Shown piece after piece: positions 1 to 5,322 of a DNA stretch of 5,322 nucleotides; positions within the stretch are counted from its first letter, which is position 1, and each line of letters opens with the position of its first letter. The stretch comes from Candidatus Solincola tengchongensis. GTDB taxonomy: Bacteria > Actinomycetota > Geothermincolia > Geothermincolales > RBG-13-55-18. The stretch lies in NCBI GenBank assembly GCA_015711895.1, contig MU158582.1, forward strand, positions 10,589 to 15,910, given 5' to 3'. Below the pieces are notes generated by a model. It was given only the letters and a program-made list of their open reading frames with translations. It did not search any database and was not told where the DNA came from. The position numbers were made by a program, and so were the translations under genes.

Positions 1-2
1 AG

Positions 3-596
3 GGAAAGGATGTCTCTGCCGACGACTGCCTGGTTCTCCCGGGCGGTTTCTCCTACGGAGACTATCTCCGCTGCGGGGCCATAGCCCGTTTCAGCCCGGT
101 CATGGAGGCGGTGACCGAGTTCGCCCGTGAAGGAGGGCTGGTCATAGGTATCTGCAACGGGTTCCAGATCCTGCTGGAAGCGGGGCTTCTCCCCGGTGCC
201 ATGCTGCGCAACACCAGCCTGCATTTCATCTGCCGTTTCGTGAACCTGAGGGTGGAGAACGCCTCCACGCCCTGGACCAACCGGGCAGAACCGGGTCAGG
301 TCCTGCGCATCCCCATCGCCCATAACGAGGGGAATTACGTGGTGGATCCGGCCACTCACCGGCGGCTGGTCGAGGAAGGGCGGGTGATACTCCGTTACTG
401 CGACAGCGAGGGAGAGGCCACCCCGGAGTCCAACCCCAACGGGTCCCTGGACAACATCGCCGGGATATGCAACGAGGGCTTCAACGTCTTCGGACTCATG
501 CCCCACCCGGAACGGGCTTCGGAAGAGATGTTGGGGAGCACGGACGGGCTGGTGATATGGGAGTCCGTAATCGAACACTACCGTGAAAGGGGTTGA
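3..596 (+). CDS. purQ: Phosphoribosylformylglycinamidine synthase subunit PurQ (glutamine amidotransferase), 5'-truncated by window edge
   Basis: PurQ is the glutaminase subunit of FGAM synthase: it hydrolyses glutamine and delivers ammonia to PurL in the fourth step of purine synthesis, in the cytoplasm. The open frame runs in from the window edge and gives 197 codons before TGA at 594-596. Small PurQ proteins are about 225-235 residues, so roughly 35-40 N-terminal residues lie outside. Class I amidotransferase signatures are intact: PGGFSYGDYLRCGAIAR near the start of the fragment, the nucleophile Cys in GICNGFQ (codon 153-155), and the His and Glu of the triad in MPHPERA (codons 504-506 and 510-512). 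NPNGS and NIAGICN are also typical of the family. The internal ATG at 102 is not the start, because conserved PurQ sequence continues upstream of it in the same frame. purL follows after an unusually long gap. The identification is secure; only the true start is unseen. Confidence 0.97.
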   Translation, partial: GKDVSADDCLVLPGGFSYGDYLRCGAIARFSPVMEAVTEFAREGGLVIGICNGFQILLEAGLLPGAMLRNTSLHFICRFVNLRVENASTPWTNRAEPGQVLRIPIAHNEGNYVVDPATHRRLVEEGRVILRYCDSEGEATPESNPNGSLDNIAGICNEGFNVFGLMPHPERASEEMLGSTDGLVIWESVIEHYRERG

Positions 597-788
597 GAGG
601 ACAAGGTGGGAGTATATGCTGGACTTTGCGCATTTTTCGTTCCTGGATCCGGTTGAGGCCTCGATATACGGCAGGTAAAAGGAGATGTCCGAAAGATAAT
701 GACTGAACACGCGGAATGTTGTCGAAGCGGGTGAGGGGAAGAAAATGACGGAGCGGGCGAGAGGAAGGAAAAGGCGACTTTCACTGTT

Positions 789-817
789 TGGACATAACGT
801 CGACATCCGGAAAGAAT
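789..817 (+). promoter_or_regulatory. Candidate sigma-70-type promoter for purL
   Basis: The -35 candidate TGGACA (789-794) matches TTGACA at five of six positions. After exactly 17 bases comes AAGAAT (812-817), which matches TATAAT at four of six. Transcription would start near 824, giving a leader of about 110 bases before ATG 938. GACAT occurs twice, at 791-795 and 802-806, 11 bases apart (about one helical turn), which could be a regulator site overlapping the -35. The match is by eye. Hexamers of this quality can occur by chance in 300 bases, so this remains a suggestion. Confidence 0.33.
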
Positions 818-850
818 AACGAGGGGGAGAAAGCGGGAGCATGGACTGAT

Positions 851-865
851 GGCCCGTGTCGGGTC
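851..865 (+). other. Short hairpin in putative purL leader
   Basis: CCCG (853-856) and CGGG (860-863) pair around the loop TGT. The stem extends outward through G852·T864 and G851-C865, giving six pairs, one of them a wobble. It lies about 70 bases before the preferred purL start and is not followed by a T tract, so it is not an intrinsic terminator. It may only be a chance short stem. Confidence 0.25.
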
Positions 866-925
866 TACGACTTGAAGGACGCGGCGGGATAGGCGAAGCG
901 AAGACGGACGATGCGGGACGGCAAT

Positions 926-930
926 GGAGA
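926..930 (+). promoter_or_regulatory. Shine-Dalgarno GGAGA deciding the purL start
   Basis: GGAGA at 926-930 lies seven bases before ATG 938, a normal ribosome-binding distance. The alternative in-frame ATG at 911 has only a weak GGA at 906-908 very close to it. This favours 938 as the purL start. Confidence 0.55.
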
Positions 931-937
931 TGAGGCC

Positions 938-3127
938 ATGGCGGAACTTTATGAGGAATTGGGGCTGACGGCGGACGAGTACCGGGACATAGTGCGCCTT
1001 CTGGGGCGGGAGCCCAACAAGGTGGAGCTGGGCATGTACTCCCTCATGTGGAGCGAGCACTGTTCCTACAAGAGCTCCAAGATGGTGCTTTCCCAACTTC
1101 CGACCCGGGCATCGTATGTCCTGCAGGGGCCGGGGGAGAACGCGGGGGTCATCGACATCGGCGGGGGCCTGGCGGTGGCCTTCAAGATGGAGTCCCACAA
1201 CCACCCCAGTGCGGTGGAGCCCTACCAGGGGGCGGCCACCGGCATAGGGGGCATCGTGCGGGACATCTTCACCATGGGGGCCCGGCCCATCGCCTGCCTT
1301 GATCCCCTGCGCTTCGGGGACCCCGCCAAACCGCGGACGCGCTACCTCCTGGGCGGTGTGGTGGCTGGCATCGCCGGGTACGGCAACTGCCTGGGTATCC
1401 CCACCGTGGGCGGGGACATCTACTTCGACCCCTGCTATGACGAGAACCCGTTGGTAAACGTGATGTGCATCGGAATCATGCCCAAAGAGAGACTCATCCG
1501 GGGCGTGGCCTCCGGAGTGGGCAACGCGGTGGTGCTCATCGGGAACCGCACCGGCAGGGACGGCATCGGGGGCGCTTCCATCCTCGCCTCGCAGGAGTTC
1601 GACGAGACCAGCCAGGAGAAACGGCCCAGTGTGCAGGTGGGGGACCCCTTCACCGAGAAACTGCTCATAGAGGCCTGCCTAGAACTCCTGGAGCGGGGCC
1701 TCCTGGTGGGGCTCCAGGACCTGGGAGCCGCGGGGCTCTCCTGTGCCTGCTCGGAGACGGCCGCCCGGGGAGGCGTGGGGATGAGGGTTTGGCTGGAGAG
1801 AGTGCCCTTGCGCGAGGACATGGAGCCCTTCGAGATAATGATCTCCGAGTCCCAGGAGCGGATGCTGGCCGTAGTAGAGCCCTCAAAACTCGACCAGGTG
1901 ATGGAGGTCTGCGCCAAGTGGGACCTCAACGCCGTGGTCATAGGGGAGGTCATCGAGGGTGACCGGCTGGAGGTCTTCTGGCATGGGGAGAAAGTGGCCG
2001 ACGTGCCCGCCACATCCCTGGCCAGCGGGCCGGTTTACGACCGCCCCTCTGAGAGGCCCGCTTACCTGGACGAGGTCCGCAAGCTGGACCTCTCCTCCCT
2101 GGAACATCCCTCGGATTACGGGGCTGTCATCCTCCGGCTGGCCGGGAGCCCCAACCTCTGCGACCGGAGGTGGGTCTACGAGCAGTACGATCATATGGTC
2201 CAACTCAACACCGTCGTCTATCCCGGTTCCGACGCCGCCGTACTGCGGGTCAAAGGGACGAGCAAGGCCCTGGCCGTATCCTGCGACGGGAACTCACGGT
2301 ATGTCTACCTGGATCCTTACCTGGGCACTCAGATCGCCGTGGCCGAGGCGGCACGCAACGTGGTGGCCTCAGGAGGCGTGCCCATGGCCCTGACCAACTG
2401 CCTGAACTTCGGGAGCCCGGAAAGACCTGACATTTTCTGGCAATTCAGGGAATCGGTGCGCGGTCTGGCCGACGCGGCGCGTTTCCTGGAGCTGCCCGTA
2501 GTGAGCGGCAACGTGAGCTTCTACAACGAGTCCTTCGGGAAGGCCATCTATCCCACGCCCATAGTGGGCATGGTGGGGCTCATCGGCAACCTGGCCCACC
2601 GGCGCACCATGGGTTTCCCCGGCGAGGGGCTGCTGGTGGTCCTCCTGGGCATGACGGATGAGGAACTGGGCGGTTCCGAATATCTTCGGCTGGTCCACGG
2701 GCTGGTGGCCGGGTGCCCTCCCCGCCTGGACCTGGACCTCGAAAAGAGGGTACAGACCGCCTGTATCGAGGCCATTCGTCGCGGCATGGTACGCTCCGCC
2801 CACGACTGCTCGGAGGGTGGTGTGGCCCTGGCCCTCCTCGAGTGCTGTTGCGCCGGCGGAGTGGGGGCCGACCTGCGCGTGGAGACGGATTTGCCTCCCC
2901 ACGCCTGGCTGTTCAGCGAGAGCCAGTCACGCTTCGTGGTCACCGTGGGTGAGGAGGACCTGGATTCCCTGCGTTCCCTGGTGGAAGGACGGCAGGTTCC
3001 CTTCCAGGTACTGGGAAGGACGAAAGGCGATCGCCTGTTGATCAACGACTGGGTGGACCTCCCTTTGGCCGACATGTCCAGGGCAAGGGGGGAGGCCCTG
3101 GAGAGGCTGTTGAGCGGTGAGGAGTGA
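938..3127 (+). CDS. purL: Phosphoribosylformylglycinamidine synthase subunit PurL (small type)
   Basis: PurL is the ATP-dependent synthetase subunit that turns FGAR into FGAM using ammonia from PurQ, in a complex bridged by PurS. From ATG 938 it has 729 residues (738 from ATG 911), matching the small PurL family; B. subtilis PurL is about 742. Conserved blocks, numbered from 938, are WSEHCSYKSSK 38-48 with His41, ESHNHPSAVEPYQGAATG 85-102 (active-site His motif and nucleotide site), IPTVGGD 154-160, TGRDGI 205-210, VGDPF 234-238, QDLGAAGL 260-267, SESQERM 303-309, PGSDAAVLR 429-437, SAHDCSEGG 620-628 and FSESQSRFVV 659-668. The two halves show the duplicated AIRS/PurM-like fold expected of the family. 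An in-frame TAG at 890-892 limits the start. I chose 938 because of its better ribosome site and because MAELYEELGL begins the family-like sequence. No frameshift or missing key residue is seen. The gene ends in TGA 3125-3127 and is followed by a 354-base gap. Confidence 0.98.
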   Translation: MAELYEELGLTADEYRDIVRLLGREPNKVELGMYSLMWSEHCSYKSSKMVLSQLPTRASYVLQGPGENAGVIDIGGGLAVAFKMESHNHPSAVEPYQGAATGIGGIVRDIFTMGARPIACLDPLRFGDPAKPRTRYLLGGVVAGIAGYGNCLGIPTVGGDIYFDPCYDENPLVNVMCIGIMPKERLIRGVASGVGNAVVLIGNRTGRDGIGGASILASQEFDETSQEKRPSVQVGDPFTEKLLIEACLELLERGLLVGLQDLGAAGLSCACSETAARGGVGMRVWLERVPLREDMEPFEIMISESQERMLAVVEPSKLDQVMEVCAKWDLNAVVIGEVIEGDRLEVFWHGEKVADVPATSLASGPVYDRPSERPAYLDEVRKLDLSSLEHPSDYGAVILRLAGSPNLCDRRWVYEQYDHMVQLNTVVYPGSDAAVLRVKGTSKALAVSCDGNSRYVYLDPYLGTQIAVAEAARNVVASGGVPMALTNCLNFGSPERPDIFWQFRESVRGLADAARFLELPVVSGNVSFYNESFGKAIYPTPIVGMVGLIGNLAHRRTMGFPGEGLLVVLLGMTDEELGGSEYLRLVHGLVAGCPPRLDLDLEKRVQTACIEAIRRGMVRSAHDCSEGGVALALLECCCAGGVGADLRVETDLPPHAWLFSESQSRFVVTVGEEDLDSLRSLVEGRQVPFQVLGRTKGDRLLINDWVDLPLADMSRARGEALERLLSGEE

Positions 3128-3154
3128 CCCGAAAAGGGCCCCAGTGATTATAAA
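3124..3154 (+). promoter_or_regulatory. Weak candidate promoter at the purL end, upstream of purF
   Basis: TATAAA (3149-3154) matches TATAAT at five of six positions and is one of the few AT-rich elements in the spacer. GTGACC (3124-3129), over the purL stop codon, matches TTGACA at four of six, with a long 19-base separation. Transcripts from here would carry a leader of more than 300 bases before purF. A second AT-rich patch at 3416-3430 could instead supply a -10 element but has no matching -35. Both are tentative. Confidence 0.18.
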
Positions 3155-3311
3155 GCAAGGAGAGGGTGTGCTGGGAAAGCCGGAGCGGAAGCGACGCAGG
3201 CGGAGGCGGTGGGGATCTAAGGGGGCTTTTCTGTGTAAGGACCGGGGGTGGCGGACGCGCGGGAGAGATCATCGGATGCCCTTATAGAAGGCGGTCGAGA
3301 GCGCGAAAAAA

Positions 3312-3360
3312 CGGCCTTCATCCAGGTTCCCATGTACGCCGGAAGGTCGAGCCTGCCTGG
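3312..3360 (+). promoter_or_regulatory. Possible pseudoknotted RNA element in the purF leader
   Basis: Stem 1 pairs CGGCCTTC (3312-3319) with GAAGGTCG (3342-3349), eight pairs including one G·U. Inside its loop, CCAGG (3322-3326) can pair with CCTGG (3356-3360), just 3' of stem 1, and T3327·G3355 could add a wobble. The crossing order is that of an H-type pseudoknot, with connecting segments of 2 bases, about 14-15 bases and 5-6 bases. It lies about 120 bases before the purF start. Such folds are common in metabolite-sensing leaders, but I cannot match this one to a named class. The pairing is directly visible; the function is inferred. Confidence 0.3.
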
Positions 3361-3375
3361 TCGATACCCGCTTGA

Positions 3376-3388
3376 GGGAAGTTTTCCC
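3376..3388. repeat. Palindrome GGGAA-GTT-TTCCC
   Basis: A perfect 5-base inverted repeat separated by three bases lies about 95 bases before purF. As DNA it could be a small operator half-site pair; as RNA it is a 5-bp hairpin with a triloop. It sits 16 bases after the possible pseudoknot. No known regulator motif was recognised. Confidence 0.3.
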
Positions 3389-3437
3389 ATCCGGCAGGAA
3401 TCAATGGCCGCGTGCGATAAATGTATTAAACTTGTTG

Positions 3438-3459
3438 TGTGGGGAGTGCACGCCCCATA
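3438..3459 (+). promoter_or_regulatory. Hairpin/palindrome immediately before the purF ribosome site
   Basis: TGTGGGG (3438-3444) pairs with CCCCATA (3453-3459): seven contiguous pairs including one G·U, with the eight-base loop AGTGCACG. The loop contains the palindrome GTGCAC, so the double-stranded DNA is also nearly symmetric. The stem ends five bases before the GAGGTGA ribosome site. It could modulate translation initiation, act as an operator, or be incidental. There is no T tract, so it is not a terminator. Confidence 0.38.
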
Positions 3460-3464
3460 GGAAA

Positions 3465-3471
3465 GAGGTGA
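3465..3471 (+). promoter_or_regulatory. purF Shine-Dalgarno GAGGTGA, widely spaced
   Basis: GAGGTGA is a seven-base match to the 3' end of 16S rRNA. Its GAGG core is followed by 13 bases before ATG 3482, longer than usual. No other start is possible nearby: an in-frame TAG lies at 3458-3460, no ATG/GTG/TTG codon falls in frame between it and 3482, and a later start would remove the catalytic Cys. Confidence 0.6.
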
Positions 3472-3481
3472 CGTTGCGGAC

Positions 3482-4885
3482 ATGAGCCTCGAGATCCACG
3501 ACCACTGCGGCGTTTTCGGGATCTTAACCCGCGAGGACGACGTGGCCAAGTTGACCTACTACGCCCTTTATGCCCTCCAGCACCGGGGCCAGGAGAGCGC
3601 AGGCATCGCCGTGTCCGACGGTCGGGAGACGATGATGCTCAAGGACATGGGCATGGTGTCCCAGGTCTTCAGCGAGAGGGACCTCCTCAATCTGCGTGGC
3701 TACATGGCGATTGGTCACGTCCGTTATTCCACCACCGGTTCCTCCTTCTGGGAGAACTCTCAGCCCATCCATGTCAACGGGCCGCGAGGTTCCGTGTACG
3801 TGGCCCATAACGGAAACCTGGTGAACACCGACGAATTGCGTGAGGAGCTCCGGGAGCAGGGGGTGCGCTTCCATACCACCTCCGACACCGAGGTCATAGC
3901 CCTGCTCCTGGCCCGGCATCCGGCGGAGGATATAGAGGAGGCCGTCAGGGAGGTCATGCCCCGCCTGAGCGGGGCCTACAGCCTGGCCATACTCACGGAG
4001 ACCAAGCTCATCGGCCTACGGGACCCCCACGGCATCCGCCCCCTGTGCGTGGGGCGATACCGGGACGGCTTCGCCGTTTCCAGCGAGTCCTGCGGGCTGG
4101 ACATCATCGGGGCCGAGTATATAAGGGAGATAGAGCCGGGGGAGATGGCGGTCATCGACCATACCGGCCTCCGCTTCGAGCGCTTTTCCGAGGTGCGGAG
4201 GCCCTCCCTGTGCATCTTCGAGTTCATCTATTTCGCGCGCCCAGACTCGGTGATGTACGACACCTACCTCTACCATGCGCGGAAGCACATGGGGATGAGC
4301 CTGGCCGACGAGGCGCCGGTGGATGCCGACGTGGTCATGCCCATCCCGGATACCGGGGTGCCGGCGGCCATCGGATTCTCCCAGGCCTCGGGCATCCCCT
4401 TTGGGGAGGGGCTCATCAAGAACCGCTACGTGGGACGGACCTTCATCCAGCCGACCCAGGCCATCCGCCAGCTGGGGGTGCGCCTCAAGCTCAACCCCCT
4501 GGTGAGGGATATCCGTGGTAAGCGGCTGGTGGTGGTGGACGATTCCATCGTCCGTGGAAACACCACCAAGGAGATCGTCAAGATGCTGCGGGACGCGGGT
4601 GCCCGGGAGGTGCACATGCGCATAAGCTCCCCGCCGGACAAGAACCCCTGCTTCTACGGCATCGACACCGCCACGCGCCAGGAACTCATAGCCTCCTCGC
4701 GCAGCGTGGACGAGATACGCCGCTTCATCGGGGCGGACACCCTGCATTACCTGAGCATGGAAAACCTCGTGCGGGCCACGGGGAGGCCCAAGGAAGAGTT
4801 CTGCACCGCCTGCTTCGACGGGGAGTACCCCATCCCCGTCCCCGACGAGATGCGCATGGCCAAGTGCCGCCTGGAGGCGGTATGA
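3482..4885 (+). CDS. purF: Amidophosphoribosyltransferase PurF, 4Fe-4S propeptide type
   Basis: PurF catalyses the committed step of purine synthesis, PRPP + glutamine to 5-phosphoribosylamine, in the cytoplasm. Family enzymes are feedback-inhibited by purine nucleotides. It has 467 residues. The N-terminal Ntn glutaminase begins at Cys9 (DHCGVFGI), so residues 1-8 should be a removable propeptide; B. subtilis has 11. Numbered from Cys9 as 1, Arg81 of RYSTTG becomes 73 and Asp135 of TSDTE becomes 127, agreeing with glutamine-binding positions I recall for E. coli PurF; AHNGNLVN is at 108-115. The phosphoribosyltransferase half has the flexible-loop region KNRYVGRTFI 313-322 and the PRPP loop VVVDDSIVRGNTT 350-362. 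Cys244, Cys390, Cys441 and Cys444 correspond to the 4Fe-4S ligands of the B. subtilis enzyme. Cys244 and Cys390 fall at mature positions 236 and 382, the same numbers. The start is forced by a nearby upstream stop. No damage is seen. Confidence 0.98.
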   Translation: MSLEIHDHCGVFGILTREDDVAKLTYYALYALQHRGQESAGIAVSDGRETMMLKDMGMVSQVFSERDLLNLRGYMAIGHVRYSTTGSSFWENSQPIHVNGPRGSVYVAHNGNLVNTDELREELREQGVRFHTTSDTEVIALLLARHPAEDIEEAVREVMPRLSGAYSLAILTETKLIGLRDPHGIRPLCVGRYRDGFAVSSESCGLDIIGAEYIREIEPGEMAVIDHTGLRFERFSEVRRPSLCIFEFIYFARPDSVMYDTYLYHARKHMGMSLADEAPVDADVVMPIPDTGVPAAIGFSQASGIPFGEGLIKNRYVGRTFIQPTQAIRQLGVRLKLNPLVRDIRGKRLVVVDDSIVRGNTTKEIVKMLRDAGAREVHMRISSPPDKNPCFYGIDTATRQELIASSRSVDEIRRFIGADTLHYLSMENLVRATGRPKEEFCTACFDGEYPIPVPDEMRMAKCRLEAV

Positions 4886-4896
4886 GAAACGCTCAT
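4864..4896 (+). other. Tandem hairpins across the purF stop codon
   Basis: CCGCC (4867-4871) and GGCGG (4876-4880) pair around the loop TGGA. The stem extends by G4866·T4881, T4865-A4882 and G4864·T4883, placing the TGA stop (4883-4885) at its base. ATGAG (4882-4886) pairs with CTCAT (4892-4896) around AAACG. The two stems share bases 4882-4883, so the full forms compete. No T run follows, so this is not a classical terminator. It may protect the mRNA 3' end or simply reflect GC-rich coding sequence. Confidence 0.35.
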
Positions 4897-5322
4897 CCTG
4901 GCCGGGCTCCTAACAGCGATCGTGATGGTGTTGGAGCTCGTTGCGGAAAGGGGAAGCGCGACAAGGGGGTGGAGAGCCACAGGGGACGGAGATTATATAT
5001 CAGGTCTTGAGATGGCCTTATCTTGTGGAAACGGAAGAGGACGCTCTTGGGGAATGGACGAGGATGCCACTGCGAGACATATGAACTTGCGTGAAGGCCG
5101 TGGTCGCCGGCTTCAGTTCTACGATACCGTTAAGCGGCGAAAAACGTCGGCGAACACGCGGCGGGAGCAGGACGGCGGTGCGGGGGCGACGGTGTAGGGG
5201 ATGGAGAGAGGCAAAGGATTAAGGTCGTTCGCGGTATCGGACGGGAAAAGAGGTAATCGCCTGGTGTGCCGTATCATATAGGCGCGATCTTGGACGTGGG
5301 TACGCTCTTGTTTGATGGAGTT
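4886..5322. other. Spacer downstream of purF with no convincing gene
   Basis: The 437 bases to the window edge show no recognisable product. The one sizeable frame, 4922-5197 (+, 91 codons), has no good ribosome site, uses codons unlike the pur genes (GGA, AGA, TTA, TCT are frequent) and encodes a low-complexity Gly/Arg-rich sequence, so I do not call it. AT-rich spots occur at 4992-5000 and 5272-5280. TATCAT (5272-5277) matches a -10 at five of six bases but lacks a -35. TTGAGA (5007-5012) is a -35-like hexamer with no -10 at the right distance. The end (GATGGAG near 5314-5320) might be a ribosome site for a gene starting just outside, purM being a reasonable guess. Confidence 0.6.
5135..5177. 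repeat. Four CGGCG words at near-regular spacing
   Basis: CGGCG starts at 5135, 5148, 5159 and 5173, steps of 13, 11 and 14 bases. The first two are followed by AA. TCGCCG at 5104-5109 is complementary to CGGCGA at 5135-5140 and again at 5148-5153, so alternative hairpins are possible. In GC-rich DNA such short words can recur by chance. Confidence 0.25.

Larger units (their letters stand above)
597..937. other. Long non-coding purQ-purL spacer
   Basis: No convincing gene lies here. By my count, 161 of the 300 bases 601-900 are G or C (about 54%), clearly below the flanking genes, and 60 of the 80 bases 701-780 are purines. A 20-codon frame at 616-678 has a G-rich stretch just upstream but resembles nothing I know. 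The region holds a candidate promoter (789-817), a 6-pair hairpin (851-865), an imperfect repeat (684-702 and 802-822) and a far-apart 6-base inverted pair GTATAT/ATATAC (612-617 and 664-669). No strong intrinsic terminator is visible after purQ; a TTTTT run at 633-637 follows only a 4-bp stem. If the start at 911 is used for purL, the spacer is 314 bases. Confidence 0.7.
3128..3481. other. Long non-coding purL-purF spacer with several inverted repeats
   Basis: No credible gene was found. Open frames here, such as 3166-3375 and 3248-3460 on the + strand, lack family-like sequence and their translations look random (runs of Gly and Arg). The second half holds, in order, a possible pseudoknot (3312-3360), a GGGAA/TTCCC palindrome (3376-3388), an AT-rich patch (3416-3430) and a hairpin (3438-3459) just before the purF ribosome site. 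The hexamer GGTCGA appears three times (3293, 3345, 3359). I looked for recognisable purine, PRPP/ykkC, ZTP and tetrahydrofolate riboswitch cores and did not recognise one. Confidence 0.65.

Noticed and set aside
616..637. Possible intrinsic terminator after purQ (ATGC/GCAT stem followed by TTTTT)
   Set aside because: The stem has only four pairs with a ten-base loop; too weak to call.
616..678. 20-codon frame MLDFAHFSFLDPVEASIYGR, possible leader peptide before purL
   Set aside because: Purine-rich sequence precedes it, but spacing is tight (GGGAG three bases away), it has no run of regulatory codons and no attenuator structure follows it.
578..1204. 208-codon open frame on the - strand across the purL 5' end and the spacer
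   Set aside because: Its upstream half is antisense to strongly conserved PurL sequence, its translation shows no family signature and is rich in Pro/Ser/Arg as expected of a shadow frame in GC-rich DNA.
3147..3152. Perfect TATAAT on the - strand
   Set aside because: No -35 element at a suitable distance and no - strand gene for it to serve.
3281..3350. Resemblance of GGTCGAGAG to part of the ykkC (guanidine/PRPP) riboswitch core
   Set aside because: The other conserved blocks of that class are absent at the expected positions.
3166..3460. Overlapping + strand frames in the purL-purF spacer
   Set aside because: Short, random-looking Gly/Arg-rich translations without homology signals; the region is better explained as leader DNA.
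4965..4990. GTGG-AGAG-CCAC-AGGGGA, reminiscent of part of the ZTP riboswitch
   Set aside because: The upstream half of the core is missing and no CCGCCTGGGC-like 3' element follows at a suitable distance.
4922..5197. 91-codon + strand frame after purF
   Set aside because: No ribosome site, codon use unlike the neighbouring genes, low-complexity Gly/Arg content and no recognisable domain; most likely a chance frame. Conservation in relatives would change this.

Overview
The window is a stretch of bacterial chromosome carrying three genes of de novo purine biosynthesis on the + strand, in the order purQ (5' end cut by the window), purL, purF. The protein types are the Gram-positive/actinobacterial kind: a small separate PurQ amidotransferase subunit, a small PurL of about 730 residues that must work with PurQ and a PurS partner, and a PurF with a short N-terminal propeptide and the cysteines of a 4Fe-4S cluster. 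The coding DNA is GC-rich with G/C-ending codons. PurF wording (for example EDDVAKLTYYALYALQHRGQE) resembles Actinobacteriota. I infer a GC-rich, possibly non-model actinobacterial lineage; genus cannot be called.

Layout: 3-596 purQ (C-terminal ~197 codons); 597-937 spacer with a plausible promoter and a small hairpin; 938-3127 purL (alternative start at 911); 3128-3481 spacer with several inverted repeats, including a possible pseudoknot, immediately ahead of purF; 3482-4885 purF; 4886-5322 spacer with no convincing gene. No feature was found on the - strand.

How the genes work together: PurF makes the first committed step, PRPP + glutamine to 5-phosphoribosylamine. PurQ releases ammonia from glutamine and passes it to PurL, which converts FGAR to FGAM with ATP (fourth step). 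PurS, the third subunit of that complex, is not visible and is expected just upstream of purQ. purM, a frequent neighbour of purF, may lie downstream.

The enzymes are ordinary. What stands out is the spacing. Genes that are usually packed or overlapping in purine operons are here separated by about 340, 354 and more than 437 bases of lower-GC, purine-rich DNA. I see no new biological system. The most useful leads are the candidate purL promoter and the structured region before purF. Both rest on hand-found pairing and hexamer matches and are low to moderate in confidence.
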